This document shows positions 28,001 through 42,900 of a stretch of DNA of 64,000 nucleotides, piece by piece. The position numbers and the translations under genes were made by a program. Each line of letters opens with the position of its first letter. Position 1 is the first letter of the stretch. The DNA is from Eumeta japonica (Eukaryota > Arthropoda > Insecta > Lepidoptera > Psychidae): the NCBI GenBank assembly GCA_005406025.1, contig BGZK01000864.1, forward strand, positions 186,001 to 250,000, given 5' to 3'. The notes below the pieces were generated by a model. The model saw only the letters and a list, made by a program, of their open reading frames with translations, was not told the DNA's origin and did not search any database.

Positions 28001-31000
28001 TAACAACACTTATTTCATGAGAGATCATAAATGACGCCTAGTAATAGTTAATAAAGTAGTTCATTTACTTTTATTTTTATCTATACGTCTTTCTTTACCT
28101 TTTACTAAAGTTAAAAATCCAGTGGGGCAGCTAAATGAATATAGCTTTTCCGTTAGCCTATAACCGTTTCCAGACCCTTATTTATCTCTATACCAAAATT
28201 CATCAGAATAGGTTAAGGCGTGAAAGCGTAACAAAGTAAGTTACTTTCTCATTTATAATATAAATGAGATTATAAATACAAAAGAAATTCTGGCAAGTGT
28301 GTCTGTCTATTACCTTTATACGGATTTAGATAAAGTTTGGCAAGAAAACGTAATAGTATCTTCTGAAAAATATTTTTTTTGATAGAAAATCTCTAATTTC
28401 CAAGCGAATATTTTGTTTTTTAATTAGAATGGTGTATATTTATAAAAACGAAAATAGAAATGCATTAGTCATGAGATATATACTTCCTTATATTTTTTCT
28501 TTGTTATATTTTAATAAGCTTAATCAAGCTTCAGTTCCTGTTTTTACAGTGCGGTACGATGTATGGTACGAGTCGTACCATTCAATCGGATGCATTCGGC
28601 TCCTTTTGCTTAGCGCATTTTTCTGCTCAACGCGTGCATGTGTGTATTTTCTGTTCATTATGGGCATGTCAGGCACAATAAAGCGAACGCAGCGCATGCC
28701 GTGGCAGAAAACTACCAATCTTGGAAAATATATCAAAATTATTTTACGTTTCCTAAAATTTGTATTTTGAAATAAGAGTAGGTTATTATGATTGTTGTTG
28801 TGTTATAAACTGTAAAAATAATGGCACAAATGGTCGACGTATATTCTGCATTTTTTACATGTTGCGCGATAGTTAATTAATGTATTCAATAAATAAAATA
28901 AATATCACAAATCCCGTACACAGTGCCATTTAGTTCACATATTAAGTAAATTCAAGCCTTACTTTTCTATGGAAAACAAACTATTTGACATACTTAATCC
29001 CAAGTAATTGTGAAAGGTAGCCGGGGCACTATTGCCATGCAAATAACCATTAATAGCATATCTACTTGTAAACTGTAGGAAACAAGAGGTGATTTTGATA
29101 AATTAATGGATATAATAAATAAATTAGTTACACGGGGATCTTAAATTAAGAGCAACTAAACTATAAATAATTCTTCAATACTATCGATTTTTCTAGCGTA
29201 GGCATCGTCCACCATTGCCCCACTCCCAGCTAAACCATTGGCATAACCCTAAGTAATTCAAATACACCGAATTACACAGCCATTTTCAATATGAAACTAC
29301 TTGTTGTAATCATAAAGTTAATAAAAAAAGTCTGTAAAACGTTTGACTCTGCAGGTCATACCTAAAACTTCCCGTTATGATATTTATCGGTGTGTTTTTG
29401 AGTTATTTTCAAAAATCATCTATTTCAAAAATATATTGTATACGGTTTTATTTCGCATAAATTGCTTAATGGATATTTGCCTGTGACATGCAGTAACATG
29501 TAGTGTGCTACCCACCGCTGACCTTCCATTCCTTTTTTCTAATACGAATCCTCATCCAACGAATTGAATGATTGACGGGTATCGAACATCTAAGCGAGTG
29601 TTAGTTTTTTATTTATTTGCCAATTGATTAGTTATAATTACTATGTATGTCTCATGCCAATAGGCACATTTATAGGAACATGCAACAGTCACGTCCACCA
29701 GGTTAGCAAATCATTTAAGTGGTAATATATGCGCTTTCATAATAAAATCCCAGCTGAAATTGAAAATTTTCCATTTTATGAATTAAAAGTTTTGTAAAAA
29801 GTAAGTTATTTGGCAAGGACTATTATACCGTGTCTGAATATCTTAATGAAAAAAAATCCATATCGTTGAACTACTCGGCCATCAGGTTACTTCATATTGT
29901 TTCCCAATATCTACTAATTTGTTAATTACTCAATACTTTGTATTGATGAGTAATAAAAAGCAACGCTTGAGTTTCTTATCCTTTTTTTTCAAGGTTAATC
30001 AGCATTTGGAATAGGTAATAATATCGAAAAAAAAATATCAATGATATATTTCAAGTATAATATCATTACCTACGAAATAAAGATATTGACGTGATAACGT
30101 CTTATAAATCGATGAACGCCGGCTGCACGCACGAAAAAGCATGATTCATTGTCGCGTTCCGTCTGAGCCGAACGTGCGAGCGAGAGCGCGGAATAACAGA
30201 GAGGCACAATCGGCCTAAGCATTCGGCTTGTGACGCATCTATTTCTTTACTGTATAATTTAAGTAGAAAAATATTTGAATTAACGAGTGCAAATAAATGT
30301 TAATTTATCGAAAACATTATCATTTTCAATTTACTCCTTTGTATTATACAAAATAATGATAATTCTGTGAAAATGATTCAATTCAATTCATAAAAGAATA
30401 CAATTTTTCATCAATGTTTTCTTATGACATTATCACGTAAAATTATCGTCCGTAAACCGACTTTACAGACAACCATTTTTTTAATTTGATTTGACTTAGG
30501 GTTTTACTCAAAGGTGTCAGAAGCCCCTCCACCAGCCATCACAGACAATCACTTATAGTTTGTGAATTGTTACAGAATAACCATCTCCAAATAATAGCCC
30601 AAATTTGTACAGTCCATTATGGACTGTTTGTAACTATTAATTTGATTATTAAATATAATATTCTTGTTTTCATATTTTAAAAATTCAAACAGTTACAGAA
30701 CATTTAGTTTTTTAGTTTTCCACACACATGTAAAATATCAAATTTGTTGTTATCGAGTTTATGACCGGTCACTATTAAATATTATGTAATTAATAGCTCA
30801 ACGTTTCAGGAAGCATAATTTGAGTGGTCTACACACAAGCACGTACGAACGCATACACATGAAAAAATAATTTATAAAAGCGTTTGAATGTAGAATTATA
30901 CAATTATTTATTGAGAACGAGTTCATATATGCGTCAGCTATCATAAAATTTATCCTAAGGACACAAAACTAATTTCGATCAAAGGCGGAGTTATCTGGGT

Positions 31001-34000
31001 ATATTTGCTATTTCTCCATTAAAACATTTGAAATTTGACGTTGATACTTTACGTGAATGATTTTGTGTTCTTTTTTTAACTGTTATAAAGTTTACAATAT
31101 GTTAATAATAGCTTAGATCTGTGGGGTAGCACTACAGGAATTTTCTAAACAAAAACATGACTTTGTAAATCTTGGAAAAAATTGTTATTGAAATTATTTT
31201 TTTAAAATTAAAATATACGGATTGGAATAGCTCATGCATTTTTCTGCAAATATTAATAATATCCTTCTTTTTTAGACAAACTACCAAAGTAACTATAATA
31301 AAAATATACTATTGAAAAAATATTTATAAATAATATAGACACAACCCTTTTAAATGCTCGGTCAGATATAAGCACGGGTGCGGTCTGGTCAAAGGCTACG
31401 GGGCGCGCAACGGCGCGGTATCGCCGCGTTTAACTGTTTGAAAGGTGTCAAAATAAGAATTCTACTTAGATGTTTTAAGCTATTATTCTCAAAAGCGGCT
31501 ACTTCAATGACACTCGTTTCTTTGGTAAAGTTATTCTACAAAAGGAGTTTTTGTTTTTTATGTCACTTCGAAAATTTATTAATATGAGATTTCCAAGTTG
31601 GCAATGTTATCCCGCTGTCAAGTTATGTCAACAGTCAACACTAATCAATCGGTTGTTTTTTTCTGCGGTTGTCAGTAGTGATTGTTGTTGTCGAAATAAA
31701 TTTTGTTTTATTTACTTATTTAGTAAATTTTGTTCATAAAACAAATTTAAAGTATTAAACAGAATTTAAACGAAATCTGTGCAAAATGAGTGTCGCAGAC
31801 AACGAATATCCAAAAGCTTCAAGTATGTATACGTGAGGAATGGACACACCCTTTTTTGTTAATTGAATTTAGTTTGTATATTTCGAATATTAGTAATCGT
31901 TAATCGAATTCAATAAATATTTCGAATTTGTATAGTGATTACTGTCTAAAATCATTTTGATAATTAAAATTTCATATTTAACATTATAGTATATTGATGC
32001 TAAAAACTTATGGTTATACCATTTTTCAGATGCCACTTTGATTGGATCTAGTCTTACTTATATTGCGGGGCTCTTTCTGCTCTTTGCTTTTGCGGGACCT
32101 TATTGGTTAGAGTCCTACCCAGAAATGTTTTCAGAGTTTAAACACATGGGGTTGTGGGAATATTGTTTTAATCGTTTCCGATTTCCATCTTATCAATTCG
32201 ATAAACTTTTTCATGGATGCCATTACATATTTAGCGAGGTGAGTGTGTTAAGTTTAAATTGTTTTTTTTTGCTTTGTGAACTTTATAGTTTTTATGGTTG
32301 TTATTATTATATATTCATGTATTTTTACAGGAATATTATGTAATACGTGAATGGCTCTTACCGGGTTGGTTGATGATAGTACAAGCATTTGTGACCCTTG
32401 CATTGATGTTATCATTGTTAGCACAGATTGTGTTGGCCTGTGTGGTGGTTCGTTGGCCACTACGTACTGTATTGCGTTATGAATGGATTTGCGTTTCTTT
32501 TGCCTTCATTTGTGTTGCATTGAGCAGTAAGTTTTTTTTTTACTTTTTAGAATGTTTATATCTATACAAGATAATTGGTGATATTAATATTTGCCATGAT
32601 GGAAATGTAAATAGTTAATAAACATTGGGTGATAGTATATTTTTTCGATCAAATAGTTGTAATCTTAATTTCAACAATTTTACAAAAAGGAAAAGCTAGT
32701 ATTTAATTAGTGACATAATAATTGATGATTTGAATTTTCATTATTTTTAGGTAGTTTCTTATTCCTGGCTGTGGCTATTTTTGGTGGTAATGCATACCGT
32801 CGTGACTGGCTTTTGTATCCCTCATTCAATGTACTATCCTGGTCATATGCATTTGCAGTTATTGCTTTCATGATATTTGGTAAGTATTAGTAAATCTATG
32901 TTATATTAAATAGTATAAATTTCATCTTGCTTTGCATCTTTTTAGCAAAATTTGTTAAATTATATTTGTTGCATTAATGAAATTTTTAAATTTTATTTGA
33001 GATTTGTAAATAGTATCTTAACATTATATTATATGCATATTATGAAGGTGTTTTGTGTATTAATATTGTTAATGTTATTAATGTAATTAATTAAGTCATT
33101 ATGATGATGGTTTATATAAATGTAATTTGCAATCATTTTTATTGTATGTTCTAGGAGTGGCAGCAGTCCTTTTATACTTCGAAGCTCAAAAATTGTATGA
33201 GTTACGACGTGAAGCAAAGAATCTTGTCGCTCAAATGCAACACAGCCAGCCCTCAAATACTTTGCATCAGTTACATCATCAGTTGCAGCAACAACGTGCG
33301 GCAGGTTACATTTAAACATTATGTAACATTTAAAAATGTTTATTAGTATTTCTTTTTGTTTATCAATTTATCTGAAAAGTAAATGGTAATTTTACCTGGA
33401 ATCTCAAAAGATCTGGCATAAAAATGTAATTTTCCGAACAAATATCAATATATGTAAGAAAATGCTTGTTGATGTTGATGTTTATAAAGGTATCTATTTT
33501 AACTTTATTGTGTACTATGCTAGTACATTGTAACATCAAATACGAATCTCACTCAATTTCTTTTCTGTAACCTTTTATATGCATGTTTCACAAATTGATA
33601 CATTCCATTATACAAATTAATGCTTTACTATATATAGTAATTTTACTGTAGTAGTACTTTTAATATAACATAAATGATTTCCCTTATGTATATGGTATTA
33701 CTAATGTAATTTTATGATTTAATGATAATTATATTGGATGTAATTAATCAATTAATTAATTTTAATGAAACACCTTATTAATTGTTTTTTGATCAGAAAT
33801 ATGTTTTGTGTGATACATACAAAACTTCAATTAATGTTTATATTTAGTCAATAAGGTTTATTTACTTATAATTTTTAAAATGATTTGGAAACGATGTCCG
33901 TCCATGTCACATATAGACAGTTCTTAGTTCCTTAGTTTCATGGATTCATTTTATAGCTTTGTACAATAAAAATGTCCTCAATTAAAAGTATATTAAAATT

Positions 34001-37000
34001 ATATTAGTGCCTTAGTCATAAAAATATTTTTGATATTGATCAATTATAACAATTGATCTTTTAAGATATACTTTATAATAGAATCTATTTCTAGGGTAGA
34101 AATAAAAATTAACATTGATGATTTAATAAATCATTGGTGTTGTCAATCTTTTTACAAATAAATGATGTAAAATTCAATTGCTTTTTATTCCTTATAGCTA
34201 ATGTAATACAAAATATCATTATGTTGAGTATCATTTTGAAGCTTATGAATAGATGCGCCAAAACTCTGACTAATTCCTTTTTCTTAATATGTTTCGAAGT
34301 GTCATATTGTGCATAATAAATGAAGGATTGATATTTTTTAATGAGTGAGCAGAGTGCATTCGGTTTTTACTAAAAAAGTTTGAAATCAAACTGGTTATCA
34401 ATCAATTGTGCTCTCCATTTCACTTGTATCAGGATATACATTATATCAAAAGGCGGTTGAATAAAAGCATGGGAACTGATAAATTAGACATGCATGTAAT
34501 GGATGGTTGCAGTAACCATAATACAATATGTCAATGTCCATTTTTATTTCAGCACTAGAAATAGGATATTGAAACAAAGCCTTGTTATTGAAAACAACTA
34601 TAAAAGCCGCATATTTCATGAATAAAATTATAAAATAAGGTTTCTGTCTTAATAATTAATAATTTTATAAACACAACATTTTTCTATATTTGAACTAGAT
34701 TTTAATCTATTATGTTATTGCAATACCATAATAGATCGCATTGTGGTATTGTCACATAATTTCACAGTGGTGTTCTTAATATGGATTAGATAAATATCAT
34801 ACATTAGGTGCAGATCCACATTTCACAATTAGGTGTATACAAAATGATAGGTTACGAACCCTTTGCAATATACAGATTTCACACAGCAAAGTGTAGTTTC
34901 GCCTTATCCTTAGTGTGGGCTTCATTACATTATTATTGAGTTATATTGATGAATAAACAAATGTACTTATGTTTAGAAAATCACATTGCTACACGCTTGA
35001 GATGTACCCACAACTCTATTTTTGTAATGTATAATGTAAATTGAGATTTGTCTATTATTATAACAGAAATTTCATAAATTCCTTATACCTAAGTGTTTAT
35101 TAGCAAGGAGATAGTGAGTTTGTTTGATTGTATTACATAAATCATAAATGTTGTGTTCGCCATACAAAACTGATTATAGTGCTGCATTATTTTCTATGAA
35201 AAGTGAACACAGAGAACTTCTAAATCTTAAAACTGATTAATAAATTTTAAAATTGATATGGTTGTTTCATTGAATTTTAGCATCACCTTTAAGAAAATTC
35301 ACCCATGTTTATAGTTTGAAACATATTTTATGGAAGTTTAAATGTGAAACCTACATGATTCAAAATTTACAGATGACGACTGTAGTCAGTACTTCATATG
35401 AGTCAGCAACAAAATATAATTTAAAATATTATACTACTAAAATATAGAGAGAGAGCAGCCAGAGCTATAAAATGCTCTGAATCTACTACAGTAACGAAAT
35501 GAATGTACTAAAGATGAAAATTGTTATACAGATAGTATATTACATACAAATAACAGTTACGTCAGTCAGTCGGTTAAATTTGAGAACAGAGCTGGTCAGT
35601 CAAACTGTCGCTCAATATCTTCTGGATTACATGGCAAATTAACATCTTAGGTTAGTTTGTATTTTTAATGAATTTGCAAAATCAACAATTTACAATTGTT
35701 TATTTAACTTACCATGTTAGTACATATGTGTGGGTCAAATATTGGAAGCTAATTTAAAACCATTACTTGACATTTGATTGGACTCAAATTTGGTAAACTT
35801 GCATATCTGGTGACCATACAATAATGTACTATGGAGCTGGTCTGATGATTGAGTTGGAAGGTGGCCATAGGACCTCGAAACTAAACAAGATAAAGTCATC
35901 GAGTGTGGACTCATTTGTTTTATCTTGGCAAACACTGGTGCTACATGATATCCAGTGTCTGAAGATGAAAAAGGTAGGTGGTCATAGGAATTTCATTTCT
36001 GAACTAAAAAAACAGAACCATCGTGGTTTGGGCTCGTTTGATTTATCTTGGCAAGCCCTCTGGTGCTACATGATGCTCAGGGCCGGAAGATTGAGCCAGA
36101 AGGCGGCCAAAACAAATCTCTAATAAAACCACGTATCCTTGTAGCGCAAATGGAAAACAGGAATTTAAATGACATGAATTTCTTGTGCGATACAAGTATT
36201 TGTAATTATTTCATGTAATAGAATGCTGTCGCAATCAATTGAGTTACAATTATAGATATATACTTTTTTAGTAATTATTCTAACATCATGTCTATATAAA
36301 TAGATAGTTTTATGCAGGATTTCTGTCGATCTATTTTATTATATTCATCTATATAAATAATATTGATCAGCACAACTCTTGCATATAAAGTCTTTTCGGT
36401 AAATAATGTTAGCGGCTGTTGCTTTTTAAAACAGAATACACAAATTTTATTCATTTTGAAAATACTATACTAGCGATATAAAAACTTTACTGAAGCTCTC
36501 AGCAGAGGAGTCGTTATATTTTTAAAAAGAGGACCTTTGTCGGGAGCAGAGACAACAGGTATCGATCTCTCTCTAATCTATCTTACATAGGAAAGAACAA
36601 ACTTATGGTCCCTACATTTTGTTAACAAATATTTGGGTCCTTACCGAACAGTTAACTATTATATGTATTAATTTTATTTTCGTTGTATTGAATATCTATA
36701 TGCACTGTTGTGAGTGCATACATTTTTCAATATATTTTGGTTGACTGACGGTTGTTCCACAATATGGAATTAATAAAATTGGTCACTTTGATTGAGTGAC
36801 ATCGTTCGTCAAAATTTGAAAAGTGTTTTATTGAAATACATTTTTTTAGTGAATTAGTCGCCATTGTTTAAATTCGGGTTCACGTTGTTGCCTCATCTAT
36901 AAAGATGTGTTAGTTATAAAACTAACACATTATAGTGATGAAAGACATATCTCGATTCCAGATTTGTAATGATACATTTTTCATTTACGATATTGAATAC

Positions 37001-39821
37001 GGCATTCGAGTAGTGGCGATGACCCTCCGTGGGCTGGGTCTTTGCCTTATTATTGTGATCGAATTAGAGTTTAGAGCCAGTCCCGATTAAACTTTATATG
37101 TGTGTTCCTCCCTGACTCGAAGATTCAATCCGCCCTTGCATTTGAGTGATAGGTTAAAATTTAATAACGCATTCGAACTTCATCAAATTTATCGGTATCC
37201 AGTACCTACGTACAAAACTTTCGGTCTCTAAAATATTCAAACGCCAGTGAGTATTTACAGCTAGTTATGTTTGCTGGGAAGAAAGAGGAAAGGAACAATT
37301 TTCGTTCAGCTTCCAGTCTTCTACGCTCTTGTTGAAAGTTAAAATATATTCGCCTGGTTAATTAATTTTCCACGAATCGTTTAACCAAACCTGACCAGTT
37401 AGTCATATTTTTTTTCTATAAGTAGCCGCGTAAGATTATTATTATTTTCGGTTGTCGATGTTGGAAGATTTTCATTACAAAGGGATCAAATGACATTTGA
37501 TAAGGTAATCAGCCCTGTTCTTGTTCCCGTAGTTCGGTTTATAAACGTTCTACTGTGCAGGGACGGGAAATTGGCCCAAATGTAAATCGAGTGCCAACTT
37601 CAATTACAGATCTCGAGTCGTTCGATCTCTGTGCAGGGTGTAATCAAGACAGACGTGACGCTGCTTGGGACTTACTGCGTTGACGTGCCTCACGTGCAAA
37701 ACCGAACCGGGGGCAGTTAACTATTCAACTCTAGGGGACGAAAATGATCAGTTAAAGTCAGTTTCTTTTTAATTCGTCAGTTAAGTCAGTATTCTGATGC
37801 ACCGTAAACTTATTCCTCCATGGAATTTTGGTAATTGTTTAAATCTATATTTTAAAATCTCGTGCTACTTTAAATATTTCCATATTGGTTTAGTCAAATA
37901 TTGTCGAAGTAATGGTGTGAAAAAAAAGATTTTATACTTTCTTTAGTTTAAAGTCGAAACTGTGTCAATTCTTGCTACAGCCGTAAAAATATGTGCGATA
38001 GCTCATCGGATTTGTGATTCCATCTAGAAAAGTGTGCATAAGCTTAAAACCCGCAGATAAATAATTACAAAAGTTATTAAGAATTAAAGGTTTCAAAATA
38101 ATGGGTTTTTTTTTGCAAATAACTCGAAAACTATTAATACATGAGAAATGATACAAAAAGTTAAACAGGGGAAAATTTCTGAAAAAAGTGTTGATTCCCG
38201 CATCTTTATTTTTATAATCAGTAGATTTTATTGATTACTGTAAATAGGCACCGCGCAGTGAGTGCTGCGCCGGAAAGTACCCTCAAAACCGGCCGATACA
38301 AATATATATATTTTTTATTTTATGTGGTATTTGATTAAGAATTTACCGACACACAGATATTTTTGTGTCGGTAAATCCTTTATTCCTTTTTGAGCTACGT
38401 AGCCCTCCCATAAATTTTGTGAACAGGGATAGAGGACAAAATTTAAGTGATTATGTAGTTATATGACTGTATTATGTTGAAAGAAATTTTTGGTTAGTTG
38501 GAGGTACAAAGCTGTAAAATAACGTGTCTTAAGTAAAAACCCAAGGAAGTTATGTATATGTCTGTTTTTTTTTTTGTTTAGTAAGGGTAATGTAAGATTC
38601 GTAGGGTAAAGGTTCTAAACTACGTTTTCCAGCACAACCCTAAACACCAATTACCTATGAACTAAGATTTTGAATGACTGATTGACTACTTTTATTATCA
38701 CAATCAAACAATATATTTTTACAATTCAAATGATATTCTAGTTTTTTTATATACATATTATTAGTTGTCACCTGCTTGTTTCGTTGCGTTACGGGTTAAG
38801 AAAGTAAATAAAAAAAACCATGAAAGATATATAGATTTCAAAAAAATAAAATATAAATAATATAAGGTACAGACGCGCTCACGTCGATTGGTCGTAATCT
38901 TATTTCATGTCACGTATCGGCCGATACGTTCCAAAGTTTTTACGTGATTGCGTGACGAAGAAATCATATTTTTGGGGCTCCATACCCAAAGGGTGCTAAC
39001 GGAACCCAATTACTAAGGATTCGCTGTCTATCACAAGGCTGTATCTTTTGAATCGTAATAGGTATAGACTTACAATTTTCGTAAAGTATGTATTACTACG
39101 GCCGCCATAACAACAAATAGTAAAAATAAAATAAAGTTAGAAGCTAAAAGGAGTCCCCAAAAAAAAACGTGCTTTTTCGACGTTTTTTGCTTGAATGATA
39201 ATAAATAGGCATTTCAAATTTTCACAGAGTATATATTACTATGACCGCTATAGCAACAAACGATAAAAAGAAAATAAAGTTAAAATTAAAGGATGTCTCC
39301 ATACAAAAACGTGTTTTTTTCGATTTTTTTTTTATTTTACTAAACTTTTTTAAAATAATATGTATTGTTACGTAATGTGCGGTGGTACGGAATGCTTCGG
39401 GTTCGAATCCGATTCGCACTTGGCCAGCTTTTTTTCTTCATTGTGGCTGATTAAACACCTTTAAATATGCAATAACTGAAATTAAATCAGCAATGGTTCA
39501 GAATTTTCGACTTTTACAGTCAGTCAAATCAGTATTTTTGACCATCCAATCAGTTTCGACCCCATTAGTCAAGTGCAATTAGGTTTATACCTCGGAACCC
39601 AGTTTATAATGGATGGATTTGATGTTTTTGATTTCTGTGTAAAATATGCAAAGGAATAATAATGTTCTTAAAAACTAAATAAAAGTTTTGACTCTGAAAG
39701 AGCAAAAATGAATTCGCTAAATTATGCTAAAATCATACAGATTTATAAGGTGTTGCTACTATTTTTACTGATATTTTGCCATTTCACTATTTTTGTGATA
39801 TGTATACATACATACATACAT

Positions 39822-39901
<80 letters not shown>

Positions 39902-42900
39902 TCGATGCTATTTTCTTTAAAAAAGAATTCACTCGTAAGTTATTTGTGGATTGGAAGTGAAAAGTCACCAAAAGAATGAGATAACTGATAACTGTTTATG
40001 TCATTAGCATTTATAAAAATCATTATTTAGAATTGACAAAAGATTATAAATAAAAAATGGTGTGCTTGTACTGTTTAAAGTTTCTTTTATTTGTGTCATT
40101 TATAGAGGTTCTCTTAATTTCAAATATATTTTCAAAAGGTTAATTTTTTACATACTTTTATAAACAATCTGACAAAGTATAGCAATGACTACATTCTTAA
40201 AGTAGATATTCCGAATTAAAAATTCCGATAATTGTGTTTTTCCTTAATATTTTTAGAAATGTTAGTTGCTAAATTTATGAATTTTTAAATTTTTGGTATT
40301 TTTCACTTTTTCACTTTTCATTCTAAATGCTATCAACTTTGTTGTTGATAGCATTTAGAATTCCAAAAAAAGAATAAATCGTTAAAATTCATTCACTATA
40401 GCCGGGTTCCATCATCTTCCATTTATATTAACTAACTGCACCGGACTACTTAATTCTCGATATTGGCGTGTGCAGTTTTAGTAATCACAGCCGGATCTTT
40501 ATCACTTGCACGCAGTCACAGACAACTCGTAAGGGATATGACAATTTTGTTGCAGCTGGAAATCATAACGAAAACAAAAATTTATAATGCTTGTTTGTTC
40601 ATATTTCACCTAAATTACGCAATGGATTTTGATATGGTTTTTAGTGTCATTAAGTTAATATCTTTCCGAAGGTTTATATGTATAATAAATCCATATTTTA
40701 TTGATAGGTAAAAGAGAAAAGTTGATGTTTTGCAATAAAGAAGCAAAAAGTATTCAGATGCCGACATAGCTAAGGCTGGATAGACCTCGTGAGGAACATC
40801 AAAATAATAAATATAATATACAACGGAATTGTATTTGATATACAAGCTCACAGAAAAATTTGCGATGGTACATATGTATATTCTAAAGATAACCCACAGC
40901 AATCATTCTTCTTTTGCATAACTTAGGGATTTTAAAGTGAAGTTACTTCGACGAATATATTAATCCTTATCCGATTAAATATGTTAGTTACGTTGGGCAT
41001 TTAATATAGATAGATTAAAATTGCACTTTACGGCATCTGATATATAAAAATGAATATCTGTGTGTTCGTTCCTTATGCTTTCATCGTCATAAGCGAATAG
41101 GAAGGTTTCTGAAAAGAAACCTTACATTTGTTCCCGATTTCGTACAGTATGTGTACCATTGAATCGAACTGCTGGACCGAGAATAAAAATCGTTTTCTTT
41201 TGTAAAAATGACACTATCCCTGAGTTAAGTAGGCTACTAACATTTTCACCGGGTTCGTTCAAATCGGAACCGACTCCAACCAGCAGCGGAATCGAATTGG
41301 GGCGAGGCCGATCTAGGAGGGGCTCTCGCTCAATGTGACAAGGAGGGTCTAAGGAAACGTGACGTTTGCAGTTCATGAGATAATTTTACTTAAATTTTTC
41401 TCCTGACATTATTTTATTTTTCTGTTATGATGGGAAGCAATTCGTTTCATATTTGTAAATACACAAATATTTATATATATATCTACATTTCGGTCACGAT
41501 AGTTTATGACTTGTTATATTTAGTACTTATCTAAGTCTGTTTCTCAACGTCGGCGCCAGCGTTGCGGTCCGTCACATTCGGTGGCCTTGTATCTCCAATA
41601 TCAAAAAATAGCGCTTCCTCGCAGCTCGTCGAGATCGAGTGCCACTATGCATATTAGGGGGTGAAAGCGCCGGTACAGAAAATGCAGAGTGGATATATGG
41701 AGATGAAGTGAATGCTAGTTTCGAAGATAACGAAGAAGAAGATGCTGCGTGCCGATTATAAATATTTATGAACACTTAAAGAATATTTGGACTTTTGATA
41801 ATCAACAAAATTTTTTATTTGTTAGTTATTACAGATATTTAATGGTTTACTTGAATTTTGTCTTTGAAAATGAAACTTGTGTATAATTAATCGCAATGCA
41901 TCATCATGTACGGGGATATATATCTTGTGACGTAATATTTAAAGAGGGGATCGCAGAAAATGCGATGACAAAAATGTGGGAGCGGTATTAAAAAGGTAAA
42001 ATTAAGAGTGACGTATTTTATGGACGGTCCCATACACGGAGGAATTCGCTCTATATCTATGCGTGTAAGACCGCGAGCGAGAAGTTGGTTGGATATAAAT
42101 TATGATTTCTCATTTATATGAGAAACACATAAAATTGCAATAAAATATATAAATAAAAATGGAATACATAAACATACTTAAATATTTAATGTTCATTTTC
42201 CACTTTCATTGAGTTCATAACTATGAAATTGATATGTACATAAGAAAATATTTTATTTTAATTTAGGTTTGATTCATCATTTTGAAAGAAAATACATGAT
42301 AACGTCATTTTTTCAACAGGAAAAATTAATAAATTGTTTCTCAAAAGAGAATATTTTGCTAATTAAAACTTTTTGCAATTTACATCTCTGTTTTTACGTA
42401 GATGCATGACCACGTTTGTAGTCTCTAACATAAAGACTGCTGAAAGCGGGGGTATCGTGCCCACTTCCCACGCTACCACTCCCGAGGTGGTGGTTTTGCA
42501 ATGGTGGTTTCGCTTCGTCAATCGCTTTTCGAATTTTTTAGCTCTACAAGCTTAAATAAAGTCTTTGAGTTGTAACGTAACTACATTTTTGAACTTCTAG
42601 TAGCTCAAAAACACATTGATAAATATCACTGCGGAAAGTCTTAGGGACGGCCTGCAGGGTCAACCGTTTTACAGATTTTTTTATAAAAGGTGGCCATGCA
42701 GAGAACAGGTGCACAAATGGATGCATAAGTAAACCAGAGAAAGCGTCGACGTGGAGCTTAAATATGAATATTTATGTATATATCCAATATATATGCTATA
42801 TATGAAATTAATATTCTTACGATATATTATTTTTTGGGGTTCGAAAATTATGAAAGATATAAAAGTATACTAAGAAAAATAGAAGGAATATATTCAATTA

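Noticed and set aside
28429..28770. 113-aa ORF and its reverse partner
   Set aside because: Overlapping open frames on both strands, no motif and no conserved block recognised.
39379..39431. tRNA-like B box (GGTTCGAATCC at 39400-39410)
   Set aside because: It lies in the terminal signature of a dispersed repeat. No A box or acceptor stem could be placed at tRNA spacing.
39708..39979. Overlapping ORFs rich in Ile-Tyr on both strands
   Set aside because: They are translations of a (TACA)n-(TA)n microsatellite.
41122..41376. 84-aa minus-strand ORF in GC-richer DNA
   Set aside because: No recognisable domain, no splice context, and likely an old repeat. It is not one of the in-phase kinase exons.
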